46,217 nt of DNA from Gammaproteobacteria bacterium. GTDB taxonomy: Bacteria > Pseudomonadota > Gammaproteobacteria > DSM-19610. This document shows, piece after piece, positions 17,322 to 25,344 of this stretch (positions are counted from its first letter, which is position 1; each line of letters begins with the position of its first letter). The stretch spans positions 1 through 46,217 of the forward strand of contig WGBO01000041.1 of the NCBI GenBank assembly GCA_015494295.1. The letters are read 5' to 3'. The notes under the pieces are model-generated. The model had not been told where the DNA came from. It did not search any database and worked only from the letters and a program-made list of their open reading frames with translations. A program made the translations under genes and the position numbers.

Positions 17322-18725
17322 GTGAGAACACCCAAAAACACCGTGTCGTGCTCGACAAGAACACCCTACGTCGAGCCCACCATACGTACGATCGCGGGTG
17401 GGTTGATCATAAGCCTCTCGTTACTGCTGTACTTCAGCGAGAATTTTGCGCCGTTCTGGCTCGCCACCCTGATCTTTATCGGCTTCAATCTGTTCCAGTC
17501 CGGGCTAAGCGGTTTCTGCCTGCTGGAAAAGATGCTGAAGTATTTCCGCTTTACCAGCGAACTCGATGAAATCCGCTCTCTGAGCCGGGAACTCAAAGCC
17601 GTTTCCGACCAGCAGGCGTCCTACCTGGAAACCCTGAACCTGCTCAATGAAGCCGTGATCGAGCTCTCCCTGGACGGTTGTATCGTTTCCGCGTCCGACG
17701 GCTGGGCACGCCTGGTCGACGCCCCGTCCATAGACAAGAGACTGGGCGAATCCCTTGTCGATTTCGTCGCCGATAACAACCGCGCCATGCTGCGGCGCCA
17801 ACTGTCAACGCTCGAGTGTCAGGAAAATCATCCGCGGCGAATCAACTTCAAGCTCATCACGGTGCACGGTCGAACGAGATGGATCAGCGCAAACTTCATG
17901 GTTGTGAGGCAGGGCGAACGAAAAATCATCAAGGGCGTACTCAGCGATATCAGCGAAGGAAAACGCATCGAAGACGAACGCAGGAACTTCGAACTGGAAC
18001 TTACCCACGCCCGCCGTTTGAGCAGCCTGGGCGAAATGGCTGCCGGTCTTGCACACGAACTCAACCAGCCCCTGGCAGCCGTCAACCTCTACATCCATGG
18101 CTGCCTTCAGCGCCTTGAGTCTTCACCGGAACAGTCGGAAGAAATAAAGCGGGCCATGGAGGCGGCCATGCAACAGGCCAGGCGCGCCGGCGACATCATC
18201 CAGCAGATCCGCGGCTTCGTGCGCAAGGCCCCCTTGCGCCGGAAGGAAACCGATATCAACGAGCTGATCCGTGAAGCGCTTCAACTGCTCACGGGGGACA
18301 CGGCCTTCCACGAGACAGAGTTCACACTGAACATTGACGAATCCCTGCCTCCCCTGGCTCTCGATCGCCTGCAGATCCAGCAGGTTATCATCAACCTCAT
18401 CAGCAACGCGATCGAATCCATGGAATTCCGGAAACAGAATCGTGAAGTACTGATCGAAACACACCGGGACGGTGATCAGGCCGTATTGGCAGTCAGCGAC
18501 CGTGGCCGCGGCATACCGGTGGAAATAGCCGCACAGATATTCGAACCTTTCATCACGGGACGTAAAAACGGACTCGGACTCGGCTTGCCGATCAGCCGAT
18601 CAATCATAGAGGAGCACGGGGGCAAGCTATGGTATTCCCCGCGCCCCGGAGGCGGAAGCCGTTTCGGCTTCACTATCCCGCTGAATCCCCCGCCAGAAGC
18701 CGGGGCAAATATCGAACCAGACTAG
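17322..18725 (+). CDS. Sensor histidine kinase with DUF2892/YgaP-like membrane anchor and PAS domain
   Basis: The 467-residue product has an N-terminus (about 18-72) that resembles DUF2892, the two-helix YgaP-type membrane module: TIRTIAGGLIISLSLLLYF, then LIFIGFNLFQSGLSGFCLLE. A short coiled coil leads to a PAS domain (about 105-225, ending GVLSDISEGKRIEDERR). The HisKA box reads GLAHELNQPL with His245. The ATPase has its N box (NLISNAIESME), DRGRGIP and GLGLGLPISRSI. It is thus an intact PAS kinase, but no response regulator is adjacent, so its partner is elsewhere. The start codon is GTG 17322 with a weak ribosome binding site. DUF2892 proteins usually stand alone or sit with rhodaneses, so the fusion is notable. 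Confidence 0.87.
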   Translation: MRTPKNTVSCSTRTPYVEPTIRTIAGGLIISLSLLLYFSENFAPFWLATLIFIGFNLFQSGLSGFCLLEKMLKYFRFTSELDEIRSLSRELKAVSDQQASYLETLNLLNEAVIELSLDGCIVSASDGWARLVDAPSIDKRLGESLVDFVADNNRAMLRRQLSTLECQENHPRRINFKLITVHGRTRWISANFMVVRQGERKIIKGVLSDISEGKRIEDERRNFELELTHARRLSSLGEMAAGLAHELNQPLAAVNLYIHGCLQRLESSPEQSEEIKRAMEAAMQQARRAGDIIQQIRGFVRKAPLRRKETDINELIREALQLLTGDTAFHETEFTLNIDESLPPLALDRLQIQQVIINLISNAIESMEFRKQNREVLIETHRDGDQAVLAVSDRGRGIPVEIAAQIFEPFITGRKNGLGLGLPISRSIIEEHGGKLWYSPRPGGGSRFGFTIPLNPPPEAGANIEPD

Positions 18726-18743
18726 TTGCCCGCCGGCGCCACT

Positions 18744-18767
18744 AAAAAAGCCCCCCTTACGGGGGGC
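18744..18767 (-). terminator. Intrinsic terminator of the porin/Rieske/molybdopterin operon
   Basis: On the minus strand a 7-bp GC stem (GCCCCCC/GGGGGGC, loop GTAA) at 18750-18767 is followed by six T residues at 18749-18744. This is a textbook Rho-independent terminator, 38 bp past the porin stop. Its T-tract is on the minus strand only, so it mainly serves that side; the convergent kinase gene ends 18 bp away. Confidence 0.85.
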
Positions 18768-18804
18768 AAGACGAGCCTCCGGTACTGCTTCCGCGAAAAC
18801 AGCT

Positions 18805-19893
18805 CTAGAAGGTATACTGAATCTGAACACCGGCAATGGTGTTGGAAGTATCGAACTTCGCCGTGCCACTGTCCTTGTCCTCGAACAGGAACAATTCCGG
18901 ACGGAAACGCAGGCCCCTGGCAATATACGGCAAATCCACCGGTACACTGAGACCGATCATGGTGCTCTCGGCATCGACTTCCGCACCACCGCCTTTAGAC
19001 TGACTGCTCATGTAACCGTAGATCAGGTGCGCGGCACCCTTGGTCTCACCGGCCGTGAATCGGTAGCCGGCATCGATCCAGTAGCCAGTGTTGTCGTTGT
19101 CGTCGTCCTTGTTCCCAGCTGTGTACAAGGCAGTTGCGCGGTCACCAGCCACCGAGCCGGAAACCGACATCTTGGTGTTGCCCCAGTTCTGCCCGGTGCC
19201 GAACTCCGCTGACAGGGTGAAGGGTCCCTTGCCGGTCCTCACGCCCAGAGACAGGCCATAGGCGGTGAGGTCGTCGACATTATTCGAGAAATCCAGCTTC
19301 TGGTAGAAAGCGCCAGGAAATATTTGCCAGTTGAAGGTTCTGTAAGCCAATCCGAAATCGACGCGTGGAACCGTGCTCTCCCGCTCCGTCCCCATCGGGC
19401 CGGGTATGGCTCCCTGGTTGGGATCCACCAACGCGATGGCCCAGGCGCCATGCCGGTTCAGGAACTTGTACGTGTAGCGGATCTGGGAAGGCCTGCTTGG
19501 CGAAATGCTGCCATAACCCTGGCCGGAGTTATGAACCATGGCAACCGACGGATTCAATGGCGCAAAGGGCGTTGATGTGGCGCCCGCCAGAAGCTGACCA
19601 GTTTCACTGAAGTCCCACTTTCCGTATGCGTGCCGGACCTTGTTGTTGCCCCCGATGGCGAACTCGTAGTACATGCTCACCTTGTCTTCATTTGTCCAGC
19701 GAATGCGCAAACGCGAATTGGAGGCATTCGTCAGTGTCAGCTTCCTGGTGTCGTCCCCGGTTATATCGTTTTCGGATGAATCGATATAGGTGTTGACGAA
19801 CAGTATTCCGCCAATCGTGGATTTGGCGAAGACCGGTGCGCCGGACATGCCAACAGACAGGCCGATAGCCAGTGGAACTGCGAGTTTTTTCAT
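18805..19893 (-). CDS. Outer-membrane porin-like beta barrel, last gene of the Rieske/molybdopterin cluster
   Basis: The 362-residue product starts behind GAGGTG. It has a signal peptide (MKKLAVPLAIGLSVGMSGAP, cut after VFA), repeated amphipathic strands (LRIRWTNEDKVSMYYEFAIG) and a terminal VQIQYTF with C-terminal Phe. It resembles general porins of the DcaP/trimeric type, though the exact family is not clear. It is collinear with the genes at 19994-24022 and ends in the intrinsic terminator, so it may be co-transcribed and carry the oxidoreductase substrate or product across the outer membrane (inference). The 100-bp gap upstream could hold its own promoter. Confidence 0.8.
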   Translation of the reverse strand: MKKLAVPLAIGLSVGMSGAPVFAKSTIGGILFVNTYIDSSENDITGDDTRKLTLTNASNSRLRIRWTNEDKVSMYYEFAIGGNNKVRHAYGKWDFSETGQLLAGATSTPFAPLNPSVAMVHNSGQGYGSISPSRPSQIRYTYKFLNRHGAWAIALVDPNQGAIPGPMGTERESTVPRVDFGLAYRTFNWQIFPGAFYQKLDFSNNVDDLTAYGLSLGVRTGKGPFTLSAEFGTGQNWGNTKMSVSGSVAGDRATALYTAGNKDDDNDNTGYWIDAGYRFTAGETKGAAHLIYGYMSSQSKGGGAEVDAESTMIGLSVPVDLPYIARGLRFRPELFLFEDKDSGTAKFDTSNTIAGVQIQYTF

Positions 19894-19993
19894 GATTTCA
19901 CCTCGGAGTGTACGGATTGAAGTTCATATGTGTTTTTTCTTTTCCTCAGAAGCACACCCGGGTTCCCATGGCCAGCTGTCCGCGCGGAACGTG

Positions 19994-20449
19994 CTAGTTC
20001 ATGTTGTCCAGCAAGGGGTCAGGTGTCTCCAGTTCGTCATCCCTGTCACGGGACCGTTTTCGGTCCTTCTGCTTTTGTCCGGATTTCGCAGAACCAGGCG
20101 CTGAGAGAATCGGGTCAGGGTGTTCGATCGACTTGTCCGCCAGCTCGCCCTCGGGCTCAAACTTCAGGCGAATATCCCCATCCCCCCGTCTCCGCGCGCC
20201 AGGCTGATCCAGCATTCTTTCCAGCGGATCCGGCTTGACGATGGCATTTTCCTTGTCGCCCTCGGACGAAATGTAGATATCCTCGTCACCATAGCGCGTC
20301 CTGCGCTTCTCCTCGTCAGTCGTCTGCAGCAACGCGTCAGGCGTCTCGATCTCGTCAGCCAGCCGTGATCCGTCGCCAGCCTCAGCCAGCAGGCCGTTTG
20401 TCATCCACAAGATAGAAAGCACGATATAAAGTGGTGCACGTGTCTTCAT
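19994..20449 (-). CDS. Small secreted charged protein with repeated PDPLL-like motifs
   Basis: The 151-residue product has a signal peptide (MKTRAPLYIVLSILWMTNGL, cut after LAEA) behind GAGGAG. The mature part is highly charged, has no Cys and is probably disordered. A short motif recurs four times: ETPDALLQ, KPDPLERML, EHPDPILS and, at the very C-terminus, ETPDPLLDNMN. A similar string (NDPIMDNLE) lies in the extra C-terminal segment of the molybdopterin subunit encoded directly upstream. I do not know a family. A docking or assembly role for the oxidoreductase is a guess from this motif sharing and from operon position. Its start lies between the arms of a 13-bp inverted repeat. Confidence 0.72.
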   Translation of the reverse strand: MKTRAPLYIVLSILWMTNGLLAEAGDGSRLADEIETPDALLQTTDEEKRRTRYGDEDIYISSEGDKENAIVKPDPLERMLDQPGARRRGDGDIRLKFEPEGELADKSIEHPDPILSAPGSAKSGQKQKDRKRSRDRDDELETPDPLLDNMN

Positions 20450-20526
20450 GAGCTGCTCCTCGTCACTTCGGACTTTTCACGTTAAGGGTTTACACGTGTC
20501 ATTATATGTAAAACACCACTTTATAT
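20424..20526 (-). repeat. 13-bp inverted repeat flanking the start of the PDPLL gene
   Basis: ATATAAAGTGGTG at 20424-20436 is the exact reverse complement of CACCACTTTATAT at 20514-20526. The 77 nt between the arms include the ribosome binding site and ATG of the 151-residue protein. CACGTGTC also occurs twice inside (20437-20444 and 20493-20500). The arms could pair in the mRNA and change translation. Confidence 0.7.
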
Positions 20527-20540
20527 ACCGGTCAGCGCGC

Positions 20541-23468
20541 TTAAACGATCGCCCGCGACTTGAACGTCATCGCAGAGAAATCGTGCTTGTATTTCGACTC
20601 CCCGATTCGCTCGATTCGGCCTCGCGCAAGCTTGTAGCGCGGCCTCTGGCTGATGGGATCGAGAATACGCCCGGCCAGCGAGTTCGCAGCACCCTTGCCC
20701 GAAGGCAGGTTGAAGTAGGTGCAGCAAACACCCTTCTTGATATCCTTCGTGACGATCGCCACTGCCTCAAAGCTGGCGCTGTCATACTTCACGTAGCCTC
20801 TCTTCTGCATCTCCGTGAAGGTCATGGACTTCACCATGTCCCAACTGAGACCGATTGCAGACTCCAGGTTATCCATGATCGGATCGTTCTGCTCCAGATC
20901 CGGGCTGCCACCACCTTCCGAGCTTCCGGCATTGGCAGCCGAATCACCCGCATCGCTGAAACGCATCAGTTCGTCGTCCATCTCCTGGGCGTCGTCACCC
21001 ATGGCGAATGACTCGATGCCACGGTTGGCGGTATAGTTATCATCCACCAGTTGTTCGAGCACGTCCGGCGTTTCCTGATCGGCGTTGGCCTGCAGGGGAA
21101 TCACGCCGCGAACTTTCAGGTCGTTGGGCGTATTCCCGTAACCGCCGACCTCGACCGGTATCCGGTCGTTGGACACTCGCACCAAGTCACCGCTTTCGAT
21201 ACCTCTCGCCCGTGCATCGTCCGGATGGATCTCCAGGAAGTTGTCAGGCCAGCGCTGGCGAAGATAGGGGCGCCGCATCTGGTCATCGAAACCCGACTGC
21301 CAGAACTCGTTGATGCGAGCCGTGGTAACCCACAACTCGTCGCCCTCTGGTTTCATGAACTCCCAGTAGTCCGCAAACAGCTCCCAGGGCGCCTTGAGCA
21401 GATTGGCGCGACCGGTCGATGTCTTGAACTTGCGCAACCACAGCGGATCGATGGCCGTCAGCCCATAGGAGGTTCCTGTTTTCAGGGTCGAATCGTGCAG
21501 GCGCTTGGTGCCCACGAGCTTGCCGTCTTCCCAACGCACCGGCGCCTGGATTCCGGTAGTCCCCATTTCACGCAGGACATCGTGGCCCTTACGGCCGTGC
21601 GCCCGGGCATATTCCACGAGCGCGACGTAACTCGTCCGGCGCCCCTTGTTGATGAAGGCGGCGTCCTCGAATACGTCATTGCTGTCCTTCCAGTCGAAGC
21701 CACGGTATCCCATGCGCTTCGCGAAGCGCTGCACGATACGCCAGTCCGGCAGTGACTCCCCGGGAGAGTCATAGAATTTCTCGTAGAGGCGAATCCGCCG
21801 TTCGCCATTGGCGCGCGTGAAGTCCTCCTCGCCCCAGGTGGCGGCCGGCAGAACGATGTCGGCATACTCGGTGTTGATCGGCTTTACCGGATATATATCC
21901 TGGTCAACCAGCACCATGCCGCCGCTTTCCATGCGCTTCAGGTAGGTGTCAATGATGTGCTGCTTGTCAAGACTGGAGGGCTGATTCGGGTTGCCGCGCG
22001 TTAGACGTTTCAGCACCTCGCTCAGGTGATGGCTCGAAACCATCGCGTGCGTCCAGGTGGTACCCACCACCCAGGCAAACTTGACCCTGCCATCCTCGAC
22101 CCAGCGATCCAGATCGATACCCTGGCGGCGCCAGCCCGGGAATTTCTCCGGCGTCTCCATCACCGGATACTTGCCGCCCGGCATCATGCCGCGCTGGTGT
22201 CCGCCAAAGCGGCCAATCACCTGGCCGGGCCGGTTGCCCGCGCCACAGATCAATCCCAACGCCGTGATGGCAGCAGTGTTCAGGTAGTTGTTGGACCAGT
22301 AAAGCCCCTTCTCGAAACCAACTGAAGTCTTCTTGCGGCTTCCATCCGGATTGGGTTTTGCCATCCACTCGGCGGCAAGCCGGATCTTTTCCGCGGGAAT
22401 CCCGGTCTTCTCGGCGGCGTAATCCAGCTCCGCGTACTTGTAACTGGTAATCCACGCCTTGTAGTCCTCGAAACCATCCGCCTGGAACACTTCCCGATCA
22501 GATTCGGTTCGGTTGTTGATCCACTTGCTGACGAACTCCTTGTCCTCCCAGCCATTCTCCACGATGATCCGCGACATTGCCTGCAGCAACAAAGTATCCG
22601 TGCCGGGGTTTATTTCGAGGTACAGGCCGCCCATCTGCTCTACGTAAGCTACGCCCGCTGTCTTGCGCGGCACCACGGAGATGACTTTCATGCCACGCCG
22701 TATCGCAGGCAGGATCTGCTCGTTGAAAATGATGGTCTTGGATTCGAAAGGATCGGTACCGGCAATCAGCAGCACGTCCGCCGCCCCCCAGTCTTCATAG
22801 GAAGGACTGAAGTTATCGATACCGGCATCCGCCATGCCAGGCGTGTCCGGCCCGTGCCCCGTCGGCTGATCGTGCACCGCCCAGGCCGGGGTCTGAATGC
22901 CCTGGAAGGCAAGCTTGGTCAGGGCGTGCGTGTTCTCCCAGAACTGGTAGGAGTACATCTTCATGGCCCAGGCCGAAGGCCCGTACTTGTCAAGCACGTG
23001 CCGGGAGACCTCTGCCATGATGTCGATGGCGTCGTCCCAGGATACTCGCCGAAGTTTCCCGTTCACCCGTACCATGGGATACAACAAACGGTCGCGCGTG
23101 GGGGTCTCCGGATTGAAACACTTCTGCGCGATGGTGCCGCCACGGATACTATGGTCGCCGCCCATGTTCGGCCCCTGGTTCTCCCTGTCGCCGATCACCA
23201 CCACGTGGTGCGGCTTGCCGTCAACCGATACGATATTGTGCTGCGTGGGGCTGGCCCATACGCCGGCCATGGTCGACACCGGAAAGTCCTCTCCATAAGC
23301 GTTGCCCTCCGCCTCAGGGCTTCCTTCCCTGCCTACCGGCCAGCGGTAGACCTTGTAGCCGCAGCCGGTAATGCAATAGTCGCAGGCAGTGGTGAAAACC
23401 TCGGCATCGCGAGGCGGTAGCGGAACGCTGTCTTCAGGAATGTAAAAAGGCTTGCTGTCTTTGCTCAT
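20541..23468 (-). CDS. Arsenite-oxidase/iodate-reductase-like molybdopterin oxidoreductase, large subunit
   Basis: The 975-residue product has ACDYCITGCGYKVYRW at the N-terminus (Cys29, Cys32, Cys36). That is the three-Cys site of AioA/IdrA-type enzymes, whose cluster is [3Fe-4S], and HSIRGG stands where a fourth ligand would be Ser. Other AioA-like landmarks are YQFWENTHALTK, AWAVHDQP, RFGGHQRG and DIVLPAATWGEEDF with NGERRIRLYEK. From memory of AioA, the Arg and His of RxGGH are substrate residues and are kept, while the Glu after the HxRP motif has no clear match. There is no signal peptide; the family is exported in complex with its Tat-carrying Rieske partner. It exceeds AioA (about 830) by roughly 140 residues, much of it an acidic Gly/Ser-rich segment near 840-900. 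The start follows GAAGGGTG, 14 nt after the Rieske stop. Arsenite, iodate or another oxyanion are all possible. Confidence 0.85.
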   Translation of the reverse strand: MSKDSKPFYIPEDSVPLPPRDAEVFTTACDYCITGCGYKVYRWPVGREGSPEAEGNAYGEDFPVSTMAGVWASPTQHNIVSVDGKPHHVVVIGDRENQGPNMGGDHSIRGGTIAQKCFNPETPTRDRLLYPMVRVNGKLRRVSWDDAIDIMAEVSRHVLDKYGPSAWAMKMYSYQFWENTHALTKLAFQGIQTPAWAVHDQPTGHGPDTPGMADAGIDNFSPSYEDWGAADVLLIAGTDPFESKTIIFNEQILPAIRRGMKVISVVPRKTAGVAYVEQMGGLYLEINPGTDTLLLQAMSRIIVENGWEDKEFVSKWINNRTESDREVFQADGFEDYKAWITSYKYAELDYAAEKTGIPAEKIRLAAEWMAKPNPDGSRKKTSVGFEKGLYWSNNYLNTAAITALGLICGAGNRPGQVIGRFGGHQRGMMPGGKYPVMETPEKFPGWRRQGIDLDRWVEDGRVKFAWVVGTTWTHAMVSSHHLSEVLKRLTRGNPNQPSSLDKQHIIDTYLKRMESGGMVLVDQDIYPVKPINTEYADIVLPAATWGEEDFTRANGERRIRLYEKFYDSPGESLPDWRIVQRFAKRMGYRGFDWKDSNDVFEDAAFINKGRRTSYVALVEYARAHGRKGHDVLREMGTTGIQAPVRWEDGKLVGTKRLHDSTLKTGTSYGLTAIDPLWLRKFKTSTGRANLLKAPWELFADYWEFMKPEGDELWVTTARINEFWQSGFDDQMRRPYLRQRWPDNFLEIHPDDARARGIESGDLVRVSNDRIPVEVGGYGNTPNDLKVRGVIPLQANADQETPDVLEQLVDDNYTANRGIESFAMGDDAQEMDDELMRFSDAGDSAANAGSSEGGGSPDLEQNDPIMDNLESAIGLSWDMVKSMTFTEMQKRGYVKYDSASFEAVAIVTKDIKKGVCCTYFNLPSGKGAANSLAGRILDPISQRPRYKLARGRIERIGESKYKHDFSAMTFKSRAIV

Positions 23469-23482
23469 TGTCCAGGCACCCT

Positions 23483-24022
23483 TCAGGCAAGGTTGTCATG
23501 TTGGCCGTAGATCAGACCCATTACGCCGGTCGCCACGATGTTCCCGTTCACGATCTCCAGGCGGGCTTGCGGAAGGCTTTCCGTCGCATGTCCGGAAATC
23601 ACCATGCCGTGGCGGGTCAGGTCGAACGTGGTCAGATGCAAGGGGCAGGGCCCCACCGCCTTGTGGCCTGCCTTGTAGGTGCCATTCAGCGGTCCGCCCA
23701 TGTGGCTGCACAGATTGCTGAACGCCACGATGTCCTTATCCGGTCCGATGCCACCGCCGGCCTCGACACCGAGTTTGACAATAAAGAAGGTCGACAAGGG
23801 ATTGTTCGGTGGATAAGTAAAATCGACAGGCTGGTCGACCTGCAGATCCCTCAGGGCCATCACTTTCCGGCTGGGGTACGTCCTGGCCGCGAGTTTCACT
23901 GCACCCGCCACGCCGGGAAGACTGGACAGCACGATGGCGCTGGCCCCGGCCAGCAGGAAACTCCTGCGGGTCATGCATAAACGATCAGATTCCGAATGTT
24001 CAGATTCGAGCTTGGTGTCCAT
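23483..24022 (-). CDS. Rieske [2Fe-2S] small subunit of AioB/IdrB type with Tat signal
   Basis: The 179-residue product has a twin-arginine leader: TRRSFLLAG at about 18-26, a hydrophobic core, and cleavage near GVAGA. The Rieske site is CSHMGG (Cys105, His107) and CPLHLTTFD (Cys126, His129). The usual disulfide Cys next to these ligands are lacking (Met and Leu instead), as in some AioB-type subunits. It is the first gene of the operon, behind GGAGAG, and would carry the folded large subunit through the Tat pore and pass electrons to a cytochrome c or azurin (family knowledge). No cytochrome or di-haem peroxidase gene is near. Confidence 0.87.
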   Translation of the reverse strand: MDTKLESEHSESDRLCMTRRSFLLAGASAIVLSSLPGVAGAVKLAARTYPSRKVMALRDLQVDQPVDFTYPPNNPLSTFFIVKLGVEAGGGIGPDKDIVAFSNLCSHMGGPLNGTYKAGHKAVGPCPLHLTTFDLTRHGMVISGHATESLPQARLEIVNGNIVATGVMGLIYGQHDNLA

Positions 24023-24089
24023 CGTCTCTCCGGGTTGTCTGGGTTGGTTACAAACCTACCTGGAAACGCCAAAATAACCACTAGCTAAC

Positions 24090-24127
24090 TAGGTAGATTT
24101 ACCTATGTCGAATCAGAATATATCTGA
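24090..24127. promoter_or_regulatory. Palindromes upstream of the Rieske/molybdopterin operon
   Basis: Two perfect inverted repeats lie 70-105 bp before the Rieske start: TAGGTA-GATT-TACCTA at 24090-24105 and TCAGA-ATATA-TCTGA at 24113-24127. CTAG-CTAA-CTAG at 24081-24092 overlaps the first. They sit in AT-rich DNA in the only plausible promoter region of the operon, so operator function is likely, but the binding protein is unknown. Confidence 0.45.
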
Positions 24128-24224
24128 CTGTTTTTGGAAATATCAGTACGTTTCATTACAAATTTGTTAATTTTTTGAGAAGATTTGGACAAAAATTCGA
24201 TAAATCGACGGGGTGGGCCTTGCT

Positions 24225-24253
24225 TCGACGCCGCCGGGAATTGTGCGTATAAT
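24225..24253 (+). promoter_or_regulatory. Sigma-70 promoter of tRNA-Ala
   Basis: A perfect TATAAT at 24248-24253 has TCGACG (4 of 6 to TTGACA) 17 nt upstream at 24225-24230. A GC-rich GCGCGCG follows the -10, the discriminator type of stringently controlled stable-RNA promoters. The tRNA begins 57 nt after the -10. Confidence 0.7.
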
Positions 24254-24309
24254 GCGCGCGAGTGCAGTGCCCGGCGCCCAACCGGTCACGCAACTCGTTG
24301 ATTCAAAAC

Positions 24310-24385
<76 letters not shown>

Positions 24386-24496
24386 AATTCCCGGTTCATC
24401 CTCCCTGGCATCAGCCAGCGATGCCATGCCGGAGTTCACCGCTCTACCTCAAACAGCCGCCTGGTCGGGCGCCCCGACACACCGGGGCAGCGATGG

Positions 24497-24516
24497 AATC
24501 CCCATATAAGGGGATT
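24497..24516. promoter_or_regulatory. Palindrome AATCCCC-N6-GGGGATT upstream of the response regulator
   Basis: A perfect 7-bp inverted repeat with a 6-nt spacer (ATATAA) lies 147 bp before the regulator gene at 24664. The same half-sites and spacer length recur at 27273-27292 before the repeat/CARDB gene. There is no T-tract, so it is not a terminator. It is a likely operator of the NarL-type regulator (inference). Confidence 0.6.
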
Positions 24517-24663
24517 TCCGCTGCCAGCGGATAAGGTTAGCTTGAACCCGCCGTTGCGCCTGTACGGGGCGACGGACTTTGTCATGGCCGGTACAGGCAT
24601 CCACGGCCGTGGCGGACCGCTGCTAAACTGCCTAGTCAGCGCGAACTATCCCGGATTCAGCTC

Positions 24664-25344
24664 ATGGACAACGCATCGGCCAGGATATTGTCGGTACTGT
24701 TGGTGGAAGACGACACCAACACGCGTGCGGTATTGTGCGATGCCGTAAGTGATCATCCAGGCTTGCGCGTCTCCGCCGCCGTGGGCACCGTGCGGGAAGG
24801 TTGCGCCGAACTGGACCGGGAGCAACCGGACGTGCTGCTGGTGGACCTGGGCCTGCCGGACGGCGACGGTACGACCCTGATTCGCGAGATCTACCGGCGC
24901 GGCTATTCCACCGATGTCATGGTTATCACGGTGTTCGGCGACGAGCGGCACGTCGTACACGCCATCGAGGCAGGCGCCACGGGCTACATTCTCAAGGACG
25001 CAATGACCGACAGCATCAGCGCCTCCATCATGCAACTGGTGCAGGGCGGCTCGCCCATCAGCGCGCCTATTGCGCGCCATCTGCTGAAGCGCTTCCGCAC
25101 GCCCCTAAAACTGACACCGCCCGACGGCATTGATCTGCCGCAACTCACCTCTCGGGAAAAGGAAGTGCTGTCGCAACTGGCGCGCGGCTTCAGTTTCCCG
25201 GAGATATCAGAGTTATTGTCCATCTCGCCGCATACCGTTTCATCACACGTCAAGCATATCTACCGCAAGCTGGCCGTGCGTTCTCGCAGTGAAGCCGTGT
25301 TCGAAGCGCTGCAACTGGGCCTTATCGACATCAATGGTCAGTGA
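24664..25344 (+). CDS. NarL/FixJ-type response regulator
   Basis: The 226-residue product has an N-terminal receiver (VLLVEDDTNT, phospho-acceptor Asp61 in LLVDLGLPDGDG, switch region VITVFGDE, Lys in GYILKD). A C-terminal LuxR-type helix-turn-helix follows (LTSREKEVLSQLARGFSFPE, ISELLSISPHTVSSHVKHIY). All key receiver residues are present. The downstream kinase gene overlaps it by 11 nt, so the two are a coupled pair. The palindrome before it suggests autoregulation. Confidence 0.92.
   Translation: MDNASARILSVLLVEDDTNTRAVLCDAVSDHPGLRVSAAVGTVREGCAELDREQPDVLLVDLGLPDGDGTTLIREIYRRGYSTDVMVITVFGDERHVVHAIEAGATGYILKDAMTDSISASIMQLVQGGSPISAPIARHLLKRFRTPLKLTPPDGIDLPQLTSREKEVLSQLARGFSFPEISELLSISPHTVSSHVKHIYRKLAVRSRSEAVFEALQLGLIDINGQ

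Noticed and set aside
20541..24022. Firm call as iodate reductase IdrAB
   Set aside because: The di-haem peroxidase genes that define the idr locus are absent, and landmarks alone do not separate Idr from Aio.
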